This document shows, piece after piece, positions 26,045 to 34,426 of a DNA stretch of 64,000 nt. Within the stretch, counting starts at the first letter, position 1. Each line of letters opens with the position of its first letter. Origin of the DNA: Anaerofilum hominis (GTDB lineage: Bacteria; Bacillota; Clostridia; Oscillospirales; Ruminococcaceae); the NCBI RefSeq assembly GCF_014287275.1, contig NZ_JACONZ010000001.1, positions 992,001 to 1,056,000 of the forward strand, written 5' to 3'. Position numbers and translations under genes: made by a program. The notes beneath the pieces were generated by a model. It worked only from the letters and a program-made list of their open reading frames with translations, was not told where the DNA came from and ran no database searches.

Positions 26045-27457
26045 ATGAAAAAACAGACCTTTGGCGTGATCGTCACTACCCGCAGCTTTTTCCCCTCCCA
26101 TCTCGTCAAAACCGCGCGGGAGCAGATCTGCGCCAAGCTGGATGAGCTGGGCTATGGATATGTGATGGTGGGTGAACAGGACACCCAGTACGGCGCGGTG
26201 CTCACCTTTGACGAGGCAAAAACCTGCGCAGAGCTGTTCAAGGCGCACCGGGACGAGATCTGCGGCATCATCTGTGTGCTGCCGAATTTCGGCGAAGAGC
26301 TGGGCGTGGCCGAGGCCATCGACCTTGCCGGGCTGGACGTGCCGGTTTTAGTACAGGCCTGTGACGATGACTTTGAAAAGCTGGATATGGCCAACCGCCG
26401 GGACGCGTTTTGCGGCAAGATCAGCCTTTGCAACAATTTATACCAGCGCGGCATCCCCTTTACGGATACCACCCTGCACACCTGCGCCATCGACAGCCCG
26501 GCATTTACTGCGGACCTTGAAAAATTCGCCGCAGTCTGCCGCGTGGTGACCGGCCTGCGCGGCGCCCGCATCGCCATGCTGGGCGCCCGGCCGGTGGCTT
26601 TCAACACGGTGCGCTATTCAGAGAAGATCCTGCAGTCTCACAAGATCTCGGTGCAGACCGTGGACATGTCCGAGATCATCTTTGCCGCACAGAACTATCC
26701 GGACGGCGAAAAAGTGCGGGCCAAAGAGGCCGAGATCCGGGCCTATGGCAGCATCCCCTCCTATATCGAGGACTTCAAGATCACCAGACAGGCAAAGCTC
26801 TGCCTGGCCATTGAGGAATATGTGGATGCCCTGCAGTGCCAGGCCAGCACGGTACAGTGCTGGGACAGCGTGGAGAACAACTACGGCTGTGCCACCTGCC
26901 TGGCCATGAGCATGATGGGCGAAAAGGGCAAGCCCAGCGCCTGCGAAAGCGACGTGCTGGGCGCGGTGAGCATGCTGGCCGCCCGGCTGGCCGCCGGCAC
27001 CGCCCCTGCGCTGATGGACTGGAACAACAACATCCGCGACGACCGCGACAGCTGCATCTCACTGCACTGCTCCAACTTCCCCAAAAGCTTTTTCCAGAAC
27101 CCGGAGATGGAGATCGAGTGCCTGGACGTGCTGGGCAGCACGCTGGGGCAGGACAAATGCTTCGGTGCCTGCAAGGCCCAGGTGGGCCCCGGCCCGATGA
27201 CCTTTGTGCGGCTGACCACCGACGACGTCCGCGGCGTGATGAAAATGTATGTGGGCGAGGGCGAGTTCGGCGCCGAGCCCATCCCCACCAAGGGCGGCGT
27301 GGCCAACTGCCGGGTGCCCCACCTGCAGGAGCTGATGAAATACATCTGCAAAAACGGCTATGAGCATCATGTCTGCTTTGTGCGCGGCCATGTGGCCGAT
27401 GTGCTGGCAGAGGCGCTCTCCACCTATCTGGGCGTGGAGGTCTACCGGCACGTCTGA
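26045..27457 (+). CDS. L-fucose/arabinose isomerase-like protein
   Basis: A 470-residue protein of the L-fucose isomerase/L-arabinose isomerase superfamily. Three-domain layout: an N-terminal Rossmann-like part (GVIVTTRSFFPSHLVKTA; ICVLPNFGEELGVAEAID), a middle domain (VTGLRGARIAMLGARPVAFNTVRYSE) and a C-terminal isomerase domain (SACESDVLGAVSMLAARLAAGTAPALMDWNN; RGHVADVLAEAL). Family enzymes use Mn to interconvert an aldose and its ketose. It is shorter than FucI (about 590) and near AraA (about 500). With the FucU-like gene beside it, an L-fucose-, D-arabinose- or apiose-like aldose is likely. The exact substrate is unknown. Confidence 0.8.
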   Translation: MKKQTFGVIVTTRSFFPSHLVKTAREQICAKLDELGYGYVMVGEQDTQYGAVLTFDEAKTCAELFKAHRDEICGIICVLPNFGEELGVAEAIDLAGLDVPVLVQACDDDFEKLDMANRRDAFCGKISLCNNLYQRGIPFTDTTLHTCAIDSPAFTADLEKFAAVCRVVTGLRGARIAMLGARPVAFNTVRYSEKILQSHKISVQTVDMSEIIFAAQNYPDGEKVRAKEAEIRAYGSIPSYIEDFKITRQAKLCLAIEEYVDALQCQASTVQCWDSVENNYGCATCLAMSMMGEKGKPSACESDVLGAVSMLAARLAAGTAPALMDWNNNIRDDRDSCISLHCSNFPKSFFQNPEMEIECLDVLGSTLGQDKCFGACKAQVGPGPMTFVRLTTDDVRGVMKMYVGEGEFGAEPIPTKGGVANCRVPHLQELMKYICKNGYEHHVCFVRGHVADVLAEALSTYLGVEVYRHV

Positions 27458-27487
27458 ACAGAGCCGAAAAGGCGGAAAGGGAACAAT

Positions 27488-27925
27488 ATGCTGAAAGGGA
27501 TACCTTTGGTCCTCTCCCCGGACCTGCTGAAAACGCTGGCCGAGATGGGACACGGAGACAGGATCGTGCTGGGGGACGCCTATTTCGCCTCAGCTGCCAT
27601 GGCAGAGAAAAACCGTCTGCTGCGGGCGGACGGCGTTTCGTCCCTGGCGCTGGTAGACGCCATCCTGCAGCTGATGCCGCTGGACACCTGGGTGGACAGC
27701 TGCGTGTTCGCGCTGGGAGAAGCGCAGGGAGGCGGCTTTGCGCCCGCCCCGATGACCCTCAAATATCAGGAGGTCATTCAGAAATACGAGCCGCAGGCCG
27801 CGCAGAACATCACCCTGATGGACCGCTTTGCATTTTATGATATCGCGCGGGGATCTTTCGCGGTGGTCGCCACCGGCGAGACCGAGCCCTACGGCTGTAT
27901 CATCCTGCAAAAGGGCGTGCGCTGA
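27488..27925 (+). CDS. fucU: RbsD/FucU-family sugar mutarotase
   Basis: A 145-residue protein close to E. coli FucU along its whole length: it begins LKGIPLVLSPDLLKTLAEMGHGD with the catalytic His in GHGD, has RADG and LDTW, and ends RFAFYDIARGSFAVVATGE, then YGCIILQKG. FucU speeds anomer exchange of L-fucose and similar aldoses, delivering the form the isomerase takes. Where FucU has DAHF, this protein has DAYF. It follows the isomerase-like gene by 30 bases. Confidence 0.88.
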   Translation: MLKGIPLVLSPDLLKTLAEMGHGDRIVLGDAYFASAAMAEKNRLLRADGVSSLALVDAILQLMPLDTWVDSCVFALGEAQGGGFAPAPMTLKYQEVIQKYEPQAAQNITLMDRFAFYDIARGSFAVVATGETEPYGCIILQKGVR

Positions 27926-27969
27926 GGCCGTCTCACAAACCACAAAAGAATCAACAGGAGGTTTATACT

Positions 27970-29010
27970 ATGCGCTGGAAGAAGAACATGGAACCCATCG
28001 ACCATTCCTGCCTGCAGGACATCCTCATCGAGGACGAAGAGGGCGATATCCGCCCGATGAGCGAGCCCTATTTCAAGGCCAAGCAGATCGCCCCGGGCAC
28101 CTGGCAGGTACTCAGCGACGGCGACTACACCTATGTGCTGGAGGGCGACGACGAGCTGATCTGCATCGACGGCGGCTCGGGCGCGGGCAACATCCGCGCT
28201 TTCTGCCAAACCCTGTCCGACAAGCCGCTGTACCGTCTGTTCAACACCCACAACCATTTTGATCACACCGCCAACAACTATCTGTTCGACGTGGTGTATA
28301 TGTCGGAAAAGTGCTACGCGGGCCGCTGCCAGCCCTTTGGCGAACTTGCGGCGCTGGATTTTCCCGACGACTATCCGGTGGTTTTTTTGAAAGACGGCGA
28401 CGTGGTCAACCTGGCGGGGCGCGAGCTGGAAGTGTACAATATCGAAGAGCACTGCACCGGTTCTCTGCAGTTTTTGGACCGCAAAAACCGCATCCTGTTC
28501 TGCGGCGACGAGCTGAATGGCAACTTTTTTGACAGCCGCATCTCAGTGGAGCACTCTTTCCGCAATGTGCAGCGCTGGATGTCTTTCCGGAACGCCTATG
28601 ACGTGCTGTGCGCGGGCAACGGCATCCACGACGCCGTGTATGTGGACCGCTACTATGAGACGCTGAAATATATCCTGGAGGGGCATGCAAACGAGGGCGC
28701 CGAGTTTTACACCCCCTATGAGGACCGCCGTTCCACGGTCAGCAGCAGGGACGGCAAGCCCGTCTATGCCCGCCGCAGCCCCCATATGGACAGCGTTGCC
28801 GACGCGATGCGGGCCGCCGGTTTTGAAAAGCATCTGGAACTCACCGGCGGCAGGGGCTGCTTCTGTTTTATGCGCAAACTGACGCCGGACGGCCTTTTTG
28901 ACCGCCAGTTGGAGAAAAACGGCTGCCGCGTCTGCTATTATCTGAATAAGATCTGGGATAAACAGGCGGAGGAAAACAGCTGCACTGCCACCCTGTCCGT
29001 TTTAAAATGA
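27970..29010 (+). CDS. MBL-fold hydrolase, canonical zinc motif
   Basis: A 346-residue metallo-beta-lactamase-fold protein. NTHNHFDHT gives the full HxHxDH (94-99). NIEEHCTGSLQFL supplies the third-ligand His, LFCGDEL the bridging Asp and GNGIHD the last His. A C-terminal extension of about 100 residues (PYEDRRSTVSSRDGKPVYARR) is not part of the core fold. Last gene of the sugar operon. Possible roles are hydrolysis of a sugar lactone or of a damaged or phosphorylated by-product, but nothing in the sequence decides this. Confidence 0.8.
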   Translation: MRWKKNMEPIDHSCLQDILIEDEEGDIRPMSEPYFKAKQIAPGTWQVLSDGDYTYVLEGDDELICIDGGSGAGNIRAFCQTLSDKPLYRLFNTHNHFDHTANNYLFDVVYMSEKCYAGRCQPFGELAALDFPDDYPVVFLKDGDVVNLAGRELEVYNIEEHCTGSLQFLDRKNRILFCGDELNGNFFDSRISVEHSFRNVQRWMSFRNAYDVLCAGNGIHDAVYVDRYYETLKYILEGHANEGAEFYTPYEDRRSTVSSRDGKPVYARRSPHMDSVADAMRAAGFEKHLELTGGRGCFCFMRKLTPDGLFDRQLEKNGCRVCYYLNKIWDKQAEENSCTATLSVLK

Positions 29011-29076
29011 CCCGGCGGGACAAAAACGCGGCATCCTGAAAGCGCGGCGTTCTCCGGGCAAAAACATCTGCAAAAC

Positions 29077-29130
29077 AAAGCGCCCGCCCCCTTTTGGATT
29101 TTGTCAAACCCAAAGGGGGGCGGGCGCTTT
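29077..29130. terminator. Bidirectional terminator closing the sugar operon
   Basis: AAAGCGCCCGCCCCCTTT (29077-29094) pairs with its complement at 29112-29130 with a single bulged G. Runs of A/T at the stem base allow use from both sides; kdpE converges from the right. Confidence 0.8.
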
Positions 29131-29234
29131 GCGCTGTATTTGGCGCGGGGCGGCTGCCGCGGTCTTTTCGCCGCCGGGCTGGCAGGGCACGGCGCAGACG
29201 CGAAGGCATGCCGTTAAAAGACGGCCGCAGCCTC

Positions 29235-29951
29235 TCACTCTTCCGCCTGCCCCTCCACCCGCAGCATGCGGTAACCCACCCCAACATGGGTCTGGAGATA
29301 CCGGGGCGACGAGGGCGAGGGCTCTATCTTTTTGCGCAGCGTCACCATAAAGACCCGCAGCGAGGGGATGTCGCTCTCCAGCGCGCTGCCCCACACCTCC
29401 CGCAGGATATAGTTGTGGGTGAGCACGCGGCCTGTATTGCGGGCCAGCAGACAGAGCAGCCGGTATTCGATCGGGGTGAGGTGGATCTCCTTTCCGGCCA
29501 TCGAGGCGCAGCCCGCCGCGTAATCGATGACAAGATTGCCGTTTTTGTACACGCTGGCCGCTTCGCCGGGCGCGGCCTGCTGGTAATGGCTGCGGCGGAT
29601 GGCCACCCGCAGCCGCGCCAGCAGCTCTTCAGGGCTGAAAGGCTTGGTCAGATAATCGTCCGCCCCGGCGTCCAGCGCGCCGATCTTGTCGCTCTCCTCG
29701 CTGCGGGCACTGACGACGATGATGGGCAGATTGCTCCACTCCCGCACCTTTTTGATGATCTCCACCCCGTCCATGTCGGGCAGTCCCAGGTCCAGGATGA
29801 TGACGTCGGGCTGGTGGGACACGGCCTCCAGCAGCGCCGCGGCCCCGTTTTCCGCCGTGCGATAGGCGTACTCCCGCGTCTCCAGGGTGGTGGCGATCAG
29901 GTTGCGCACCGCCTTGTCGTCCTCAACGATCAGGATCTGCGGTTTGTTCAT
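29235..29951 (-). CDS. kdpE: KdpE-type response regulator
   Basis: A 238-residue OmpR/PhoB-class regulator. The receiver domain has VEDD at 9-12, phospho-acceptor Asp54 (IILDLGLPD), the conserved Thr/Ser region and Lys in LTKPFSPEELLARL. The winged helix from about residue 135 ends VGYRML. It overlaps kdpD by 29 bases. In known systems KdpDE switches on the KdpFABC K+ pump. No kdpFABC genes are in the window, so its target lies elsewhere or differs. Confidence 0.92.
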   Translation of the reverse strand: MNKPQILIVEDDKAVRNLIATTLETREYAYRTAENGAAALLEAVSHQPDVIILDLGLPDMDGVEIIKKVREWSNLPIIVVSARSEESDKIGALDAGADDYLTKPFSPEELLARLRVAIRRSHYQQAAPGEAASVYKNGNLVIDYAAGCASMAGKEIHLTPIEYRLLCLLARNTGRVLTHNYILREVWGSALESDIPSLRVFMVTLRKKIEPSPSSPRYLQTHVGVGYRMLRVEGQAEE

Positions 29952-32637
29952 GGCAGGTCACCTCTTCCGCTTTTAGTGTAAAGGAGAACACGGTCCCGGC
30001 CGGGCGGTTGTCCCTTACCGAAATCACGCCCCCGTGGGCGCTGACGATCGACCTGCACAGCGGCAGGCCCAGCCCCAGGCCGCGGCGTCCGTCCCCCCGC
30101 TTGCCCTGGGCCGTGTAAAACATCTCAAACAGCCGTTCTTTTGCTTCGTCCGGCACGCCGGGCCCGTCGTCCGCCACCTCGATGCGCACCATGGGGCCGT
30201 CCCGGCGGGCGCTGACCGTGATGGTGCTGCCGGGCGGGGTATACTTCACGGCGTTGTCCACCAGGTTGACCAGCACCTGCACGATCAGCCGGGCGTCCAT
30301 GCGGGCCATCAGCAGCTCGTCCGGCAGGTCCAGCGCCAGCCTGTGCTCGCCCAGCTTGCGGCCGGTGTGAGCGAGCGCCTCATCCACCACGTCGTTGACC
30401 AGCTCCGGCTCCGTCTGGATGCTCATGGCGCCGTTTTCGATGCGGGTGACGGCCAGCAGGTTTTCCACCAGATTGATCAGCCACATCGAGTCGTCGTAAA
30501 TGTCGGCGTACAGCCGCTGCCGTTTTTTCTCATCCAGCACCTTGCCGTTGGCCATCAGGATGCCCGCGTTGCCTGAAATACTGGTCAGCGGGGTGCGCAG
30601 GTCATGGCTGATGGCCCGCAGCAGGTCGGCCCGCAGCCGCTCCTGTTCGGCTTCGACAGCGAACCGGCGCTTCTCTTCATTGGCGCGCTGCTTTTCCACC
30701 GCCAGGCCGAATTCGCCCAGCATGGCGATCATCAGGCTGCGCTCGAAGATATCCAGCGGCTCGCCGCCCAGGGCCAGCCCCGCCACCGCAAAGACCGCGT
30801 CCCGCCCGCGCACCGCCAGATACAGGCAGCGCGCGCCGGGCAGCGTGTCGGTGGTGGCGCCGGCATGCTTGTTGTTTTTTGCCACCCATGCCGCCACGGC
30901 CCGCTCCTCCGCCGTGTCCCAGCCGTCCGCGGGCGGCTGGACGCCGGGCGGCAGAAAAGCCGCCGGTTCGCCCACCACGCCCTCCTGCACCGGATAAAGG
31001 AGCACCGGCCGGTGGACAAGGCGCAGCAGCTGGCCGCCCATCTCGGTGAAGATCTGTTCCTCCGTCTCGCTGTGCTGCAGCTTTTGGCTGGTCTCCAGCA
31101 GGATCTCGGTGCGATAGGCCTTGGAGGCCGCCTGCCGCGCCTGCCGGCGGACCCGCATGGTGAGGGTGCCGGTGAGAAAGGAGGCCAGAAACATCACTAC
31201 AAAAGTGACGTAATAGCTTTTGTCATTGAACTTGAGGGTGAGCAGCGGCTCGGTGAACAGATAATTGAAGATCAGCACTCCCGCCGCCGCAGAGATGGCG
31301 CCGTAGGCCCAGCTGTGGGTGCACATGGAGATAAAGAGCACCCCCAAAATGTAGAGCGTGACGATGTTGGCCTCGGTGAAGCCCCACTGCCGGAACAGCA
31401 GCGCCAGCAGCGAGGTGACGGCCAAGATCCCCGCCGAGCGGAGCAGGTCGGCTGCACTCCAGGCGGGCCGCTCTCTGCCGTGCCTGCGGGGCGGGCGGGG
31501 CGACTGGCCGTCCGGTATGATACAGACGTCCAGGCCGGGGGCCCGGGCGGCGAGCTGCTGCGCCAGGCTCCGCCGCGCCAGCACGCCGCGCCTGCCCGGC
31601 GCAGAGCGGCCCAGCACGATCTTGGATACCCCGCTCTCGCGCGCGTAGTCGGCGATCTGCTGGGCCACGTTTTCGCCGTAAACGGTGGCGATGCGCGCGC
31701 CCAGCTGCTCGGCCAGCCGCAGATTTTTGCGCAGCTGCTCCCCGCTGCCCTCCTCCAGCCCGGCGGCGTCGGGCGTCTCGACAAACAGCGCGGTAAGGCT
31801 GCCGTGAAAAGCCCCGGCCATCCGGGCCGCGGCGCGGATGACGCTGGCGTTGGAAGGCGCGCCGGAAAGGCAGATGAGGATGTGTTCTTCGGAGCGGTCG
31901 CCCTTCCCGTGCTTTTCGCGCTCCGCAATGCGGTTGACCCGGTCGGCGGTGCGCCGCCGGGCGATCTCCCGCAGGGCCGTCAGATCTTCTCTGGTCAAAA
32001 AAGCGCTCAGCGCCCGCTTTGCCTGCCCGGCAGCAGCGGACTTGCCCTCCCCGAGCCGGGCGATCAGCTCTTCCGGCTCGATGTCAATCAGCTCCACCTG
32101 ATCGGCGCTGTCAAAGACGCTGTCCGGCACTCGCTCCTGCACGGCGGCGCCGGTGATGGAAGCCACGACGTCGCTGAGGCTCTCCAGATGCTGCACGCTG
32201 ACGGTGGTGTACACGTCGACGCCCGCCCGCAGCAGCGTCTCCACATCCTGATAGCGCTTGCGGTGGCGGCAGCCCGCGGCATTGGCGTGGGCCAGCTCAT
32301 CCACCAGAATCAGCGCCGGGCGCCGCGCCAGGGCCGCGTCCAGATCAAACTCCCGCAGCGCGGCCCCCTGGCCGACCGGGGCAAGCGGAGGCAGCTGTTC
32401 CAGCCCCTCCAGCAGCGCCAGCACGGCTGGGCGGCCGTGGGGGTCGATATGGCCGGCCACCACGTCCACCCCGCTCTTCTGCGCGGCATGAGCGGCGCTG
32501 AGCATGGCGCAGGTCTTGCCCACCCCCGCCGCATAACCAAAAAAGATCTTCAGCCTGCCGCGCCCTGCGGGGGGCTTTTCCTCCCCCTGCACCTGATGCA
32601 GCAGCCGGTCCGGGCCGGGCCGTCCCTCTCCCTGCAC
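29923..32637 (-). CDS. kdpD: KdpD-type sensor histidine kinase
   Basis: A 904-residue sensor. The N-terminal KdpD domain begins LKIFFGYAAGVGKTCAML (Walker A-like, residues 29-46), then a USP-like domain (EEHILICLSGAPSNASVI). Four membrane helices lie near residues 400-490, followed by a GAF-like region, the HisKA box SHDLRTPLTSISGN, N-box NLVDNAVKYTP and G-box GLGLGLPLCRSI. Starts on GTG 32637 after GGGGGGACAGCT. It senses K+ limitation or turgor in known bacteria. Complete, with no missing catalytic residue seen. Confidence 0.93.
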   Translation of the reverse strand: MQGEGRPGPDRLLHQVQGEEKPPAGRGRLKIFFGYAAGVGKTCAMLSAAHAAQKSGVDVVAGHIDPHGRPAVLALLEGLEQLPPLAPVGQGAALREFDLDAALARRPALILVDELAHANAAGCRHRKRYQDVETLLRAGVDVYTTVSVQHLESLSDVVASITGAAVQERVPDSVFDSADQVELIDIEPEELIARLGEGKSAAAGQAKRALSAFLTREDLTALREIARRRTADRVNRIAEREKHGKGDRSEEHILICLSGAPSNASVIRAAARMAGAFHGSLTALFVETPDAAGLEEGSGEQLRKNLRLAEQLGARIATVYGENVAQQIADYARESGVSKIVLGRSAPGRRGVLARRSLAQQLAARAPGLDVCIIPDGQSPRPPRRHGRERPAWSAADLLRSAGILAVTSLLALLFRQWGFTEANIVTLYILGVLFISMCTHSWAYGAISAAAGVLIFNYLFTEPLLTLKFNDKSYYVTFVVMFLASFLTGTLTMRVRRQARQAASKAYRTEILLETSQKLQHSETEEQIFTEMGGQLLRLVHRPVLLYPVQEGVVGEPAAFLPPGVQPPADGWDTAEERAVAAWVAKNNKHAGATTDTLPGARCLYLAVRGRDAVFAVAGLALGGEPLDIFERSLMIAMLGEFGLAVEKQRANEEKRRFAVEAEQERLRADLLRAISHDLRTPLTSISGNAGILMANGKVLDEKKRQRLYADIYDDSMWLINLVENLLAVTRIENGAMSIQTEPELVNDVVDEALAHTGRKLGEHRLALDLPDELLMARMDARLIVQVLVNLVDNAVKYTPPGSTITVSARRDGPMVRIEVADDGPGVPDEAKERLFEMFYTAQGKRGDGRRGLGLGLPLCRSIVSAHGGVISVRDNRPAGTVFSFTLKAEEVTCHEQTADPDR

Positions 32638-33038
32638 AGCTGTCCCCCCTTTCCCCGCGCGGCTCTGTATTCTCCCCGCCGCGCCGGGCGCGCCGCCCTG
32701 CGGGCGGCAGCGTCTCTACCCTACTATACCACAAGAGTGGTTAGCGGCGCGTAAAATTTGCAGCCGGAACATTAAGGCGGCGTTAAGACAGGGGCTGAGG
32801 AGAGGAAAAACCGCCGCGCATCCACCGGGGGAAACCGGCGGCCCAAATTCTTCCGGGGCCCGGCTTTCCCCGCTGCGGCGGAAAGGCCCGCGCCGCAAAA
32901 AAGCGCGCAGCCGTTTTGTCCCCCCGGAAAACAAGTCTGCCGGGGTGCGGCGGGCGCGCGGCGGCGGGCCAGTGAAAAAAGCGGCAGGGCTTTCACCCTG
33001 CCGCTTCGCGGTCTCCGCAGCCCTGATGCAGAGCGCGT
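32638..33038. other. Noncoding gap between kdpD and dlgD-like gene
   Basis: 400 bases upstream of kdpD. Apart from the terminator at 32975-33006 I see no gene. TATAGT on the minus strand (near 32731) could be a kdpD -10, but no good -35 matches it. Confidence 0.4.
32975..33006 (-). terminator. Terminator of the dlgD-like gene
   Basis: On the minus strand AGCGGCAGGG, loop TGAAAG, CCCTGCCGCT, then TTTTTT (33006 down to 32975), 33 bases after the stop. Confidence 0.85.
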
Positions 33039-34049
33039 TTACCGCAAAAACGCCTCGATCTTTTCCCAGGTGGCCTCGTTCACAGGCACCCCGTTTTCCA
33101 GATTGCGGCGCACCGTCTGTTCCAGGTTCTGGCCCGGGTAGCGCACCGGCGGCTCGCCCGGCGCGGGGGCGGAGGCGAGCAGATCCTCCAGCGCCTCGTC
33201 CAGCATCTGGTCCACCTCCTCAGCCGGCAGCAGCCCGCGGAAGTTGATGGCAAGAAACACCTGGGACAGCCCCCGCTCATCCAGCGGGTCGCGGCTGACG
33301 GCGCTGACCGTGCGCCCCATCGAGAGCGCCGCCGCCATCAGATCCAGCGCGACGGACATGGCCGACCCTTTCCAATAGCCGGTGGGCAGGATGCGCCGGG
33401 TGCGCAGGATGGCCTGCGGGTCCCGTGTGGGCCTCCCCGCCTCGTCAAACCCGCCGTCGATGGGGAGCTGTTCCCCCGCGAGGGCGGCCAGCTCCAGCTT
33501 GCCGTAAGCAAACTGGCTCATGGCCATATCCACCACCACCGGCCCCTTTTGCCGGGGGACGGCCAGCACGATGGGGTTGTTGCCCAGCCGCGCGTCCAGC
33601 GCGCCCCAGGCGGGCATGTTGGCCGAGGTGTTGGTGAACAGGACAGCCGCCATACCGGCCTCCGCCGCCTGCCGGCCGTACCGGCCCGGGCGCATCCAGT
33701 GGTTGCTGTTGCGCACCGAGACACAGGCGACGCCGTGGCTGCGGGCCAGCTCCACCGCCCGGGCCATGGCGTCCTCGGCGATCAGCGGGCCGGGCCCGAA
33801 ATGGCCGTCCCAGATCTCCATGCCCCCCAGCGCGGCCACCTGCTCCGGCGCGGCGCTCAGGTCCACCGTGCCGTTGGCCACGTTGTTCAAAAAGCGGGGG
33901 AACCGGTTCACCCCGTGGGAATAAACGCCCTCCAGCGAGTTGCGGGCGAACACGTCCGCCAGGCGCGCGGCCCGCGTCTGGTCAAAGCCCGCCCGTTCCA
34001 GCGCAGCGCGGAGCGTTTGCAGCAGTTCTTCAAAAGGCAGATAGATCAT
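33039..34049 (-). CDS. dlgD: DlgD/YiaK-like 2,3-diketo-L-gulonate reductase family protein
   Basis: A 336-residue member of the malate/L-sulfolactate/ureidoglycolate dehydrogenase (Ldh2) family. It tracks E. coli YiaK (DlgD) in several blocks: GVYSHGVNRFPRFL near residue 37, NSNHWMRPGRYG near 115, and RRILPTGYWKGSAMSVALD near 225. E. coli DlgD reduces 2,3-diketo-L-gulonate with NADH in ascorbate-linked catabolism. No ulaD/sgbE-like partners are near, so it may instead reduce another 2-oxo sugar acid. ATG 34049 lies nine bases after GGGAGG. Confidence 0.82.
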   Translation of the reverse strand: MIYLPFEELLQTLRAALERAGFDQTRAARLADVFARNSLEGVYSHGVNRFPRFLNNVANGTVDLSAAPEQVAALGGMEIWDGHFGPGPLIAEDAMARAVELARSHGVACVSVRNSNHWMRPGRYGRQAAEAGMAAVLFTNTSANMPAWGALDARLGNNPIVLAVPRQKGPVVVDMAMSQFAYGKLELAALAGEQLPIDGGFDEAGRPTRDPQAILRTRRILPTGYWKGSAMSVALDLMAAALSMGRTVSAVSRDPLDERGLSQVFLAINFRGLLPAEEVDQMLDEALEDLLASAPAPGEPPVRYPGQNLEQTVRRNLENGVPVNEATWEKIEAFLR

Positions 34050-34105
34050 CTTCAGCATCCTCCCTGCCGCGGGCAGCACAGCCGCTCGCCGGTCTTATCC
34101 CCCTC

Positions 34106-34111
34106 ATTATA
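34106..34111 (-). promoter_or_regulatory. Extended -10 promoter of the dlgD-like gene
   Basis: Minus strand TGC-TATAAT, an extended -10 (TGnTATAAT), about 57 bases before the start codon. No good -35. The remainder of 34050-34426 is GC-rich and I see no gene in it. Confidence 0.6.
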
Positions 34112-34426
34112 GCACGGGACCGCGGCCCGCAAAAGCATCCTCCCTGCCGCAGACAAAAAAAAAGACGGCCTCCCGGGCGCAACGCGGCGGGGACCGACGC
34201 TCTCAAAAAAGGAAGAAGATCGCCGCCTGCAGGCAGCTTGGCTGTCCCCCCGCCCGGCAGCCGCAAAGCGCCCGCAGAGCCCGCGGCCGACCGGCCCTGC
34301 GCTTTTTTCCGCGCCCGGCACGGAGCGCCCCGCGCCGGGCGGGAGAGGCCGGGCAGGGCCAAAAGCGTTGTCCCCGGCACGGACAGCCGTTTTTTCAGCG
34401 CGCTGCAGGGCAGCCGCACAGGGCGG

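Noticed and set aside
26045..27925. A standard L-fucose catabolic operon (fucI-fucU-fucK-fucA)
   Set aside because: No fuculose-1-phosphate aldolase, a GlpK-like kinase, and a split transketolase in the operon.
30604..32754. A 716-codon plus-strand open frame
   Set aside because: Antisense to kdpD, which has all its domains; no recognisable motif on the plus strand.
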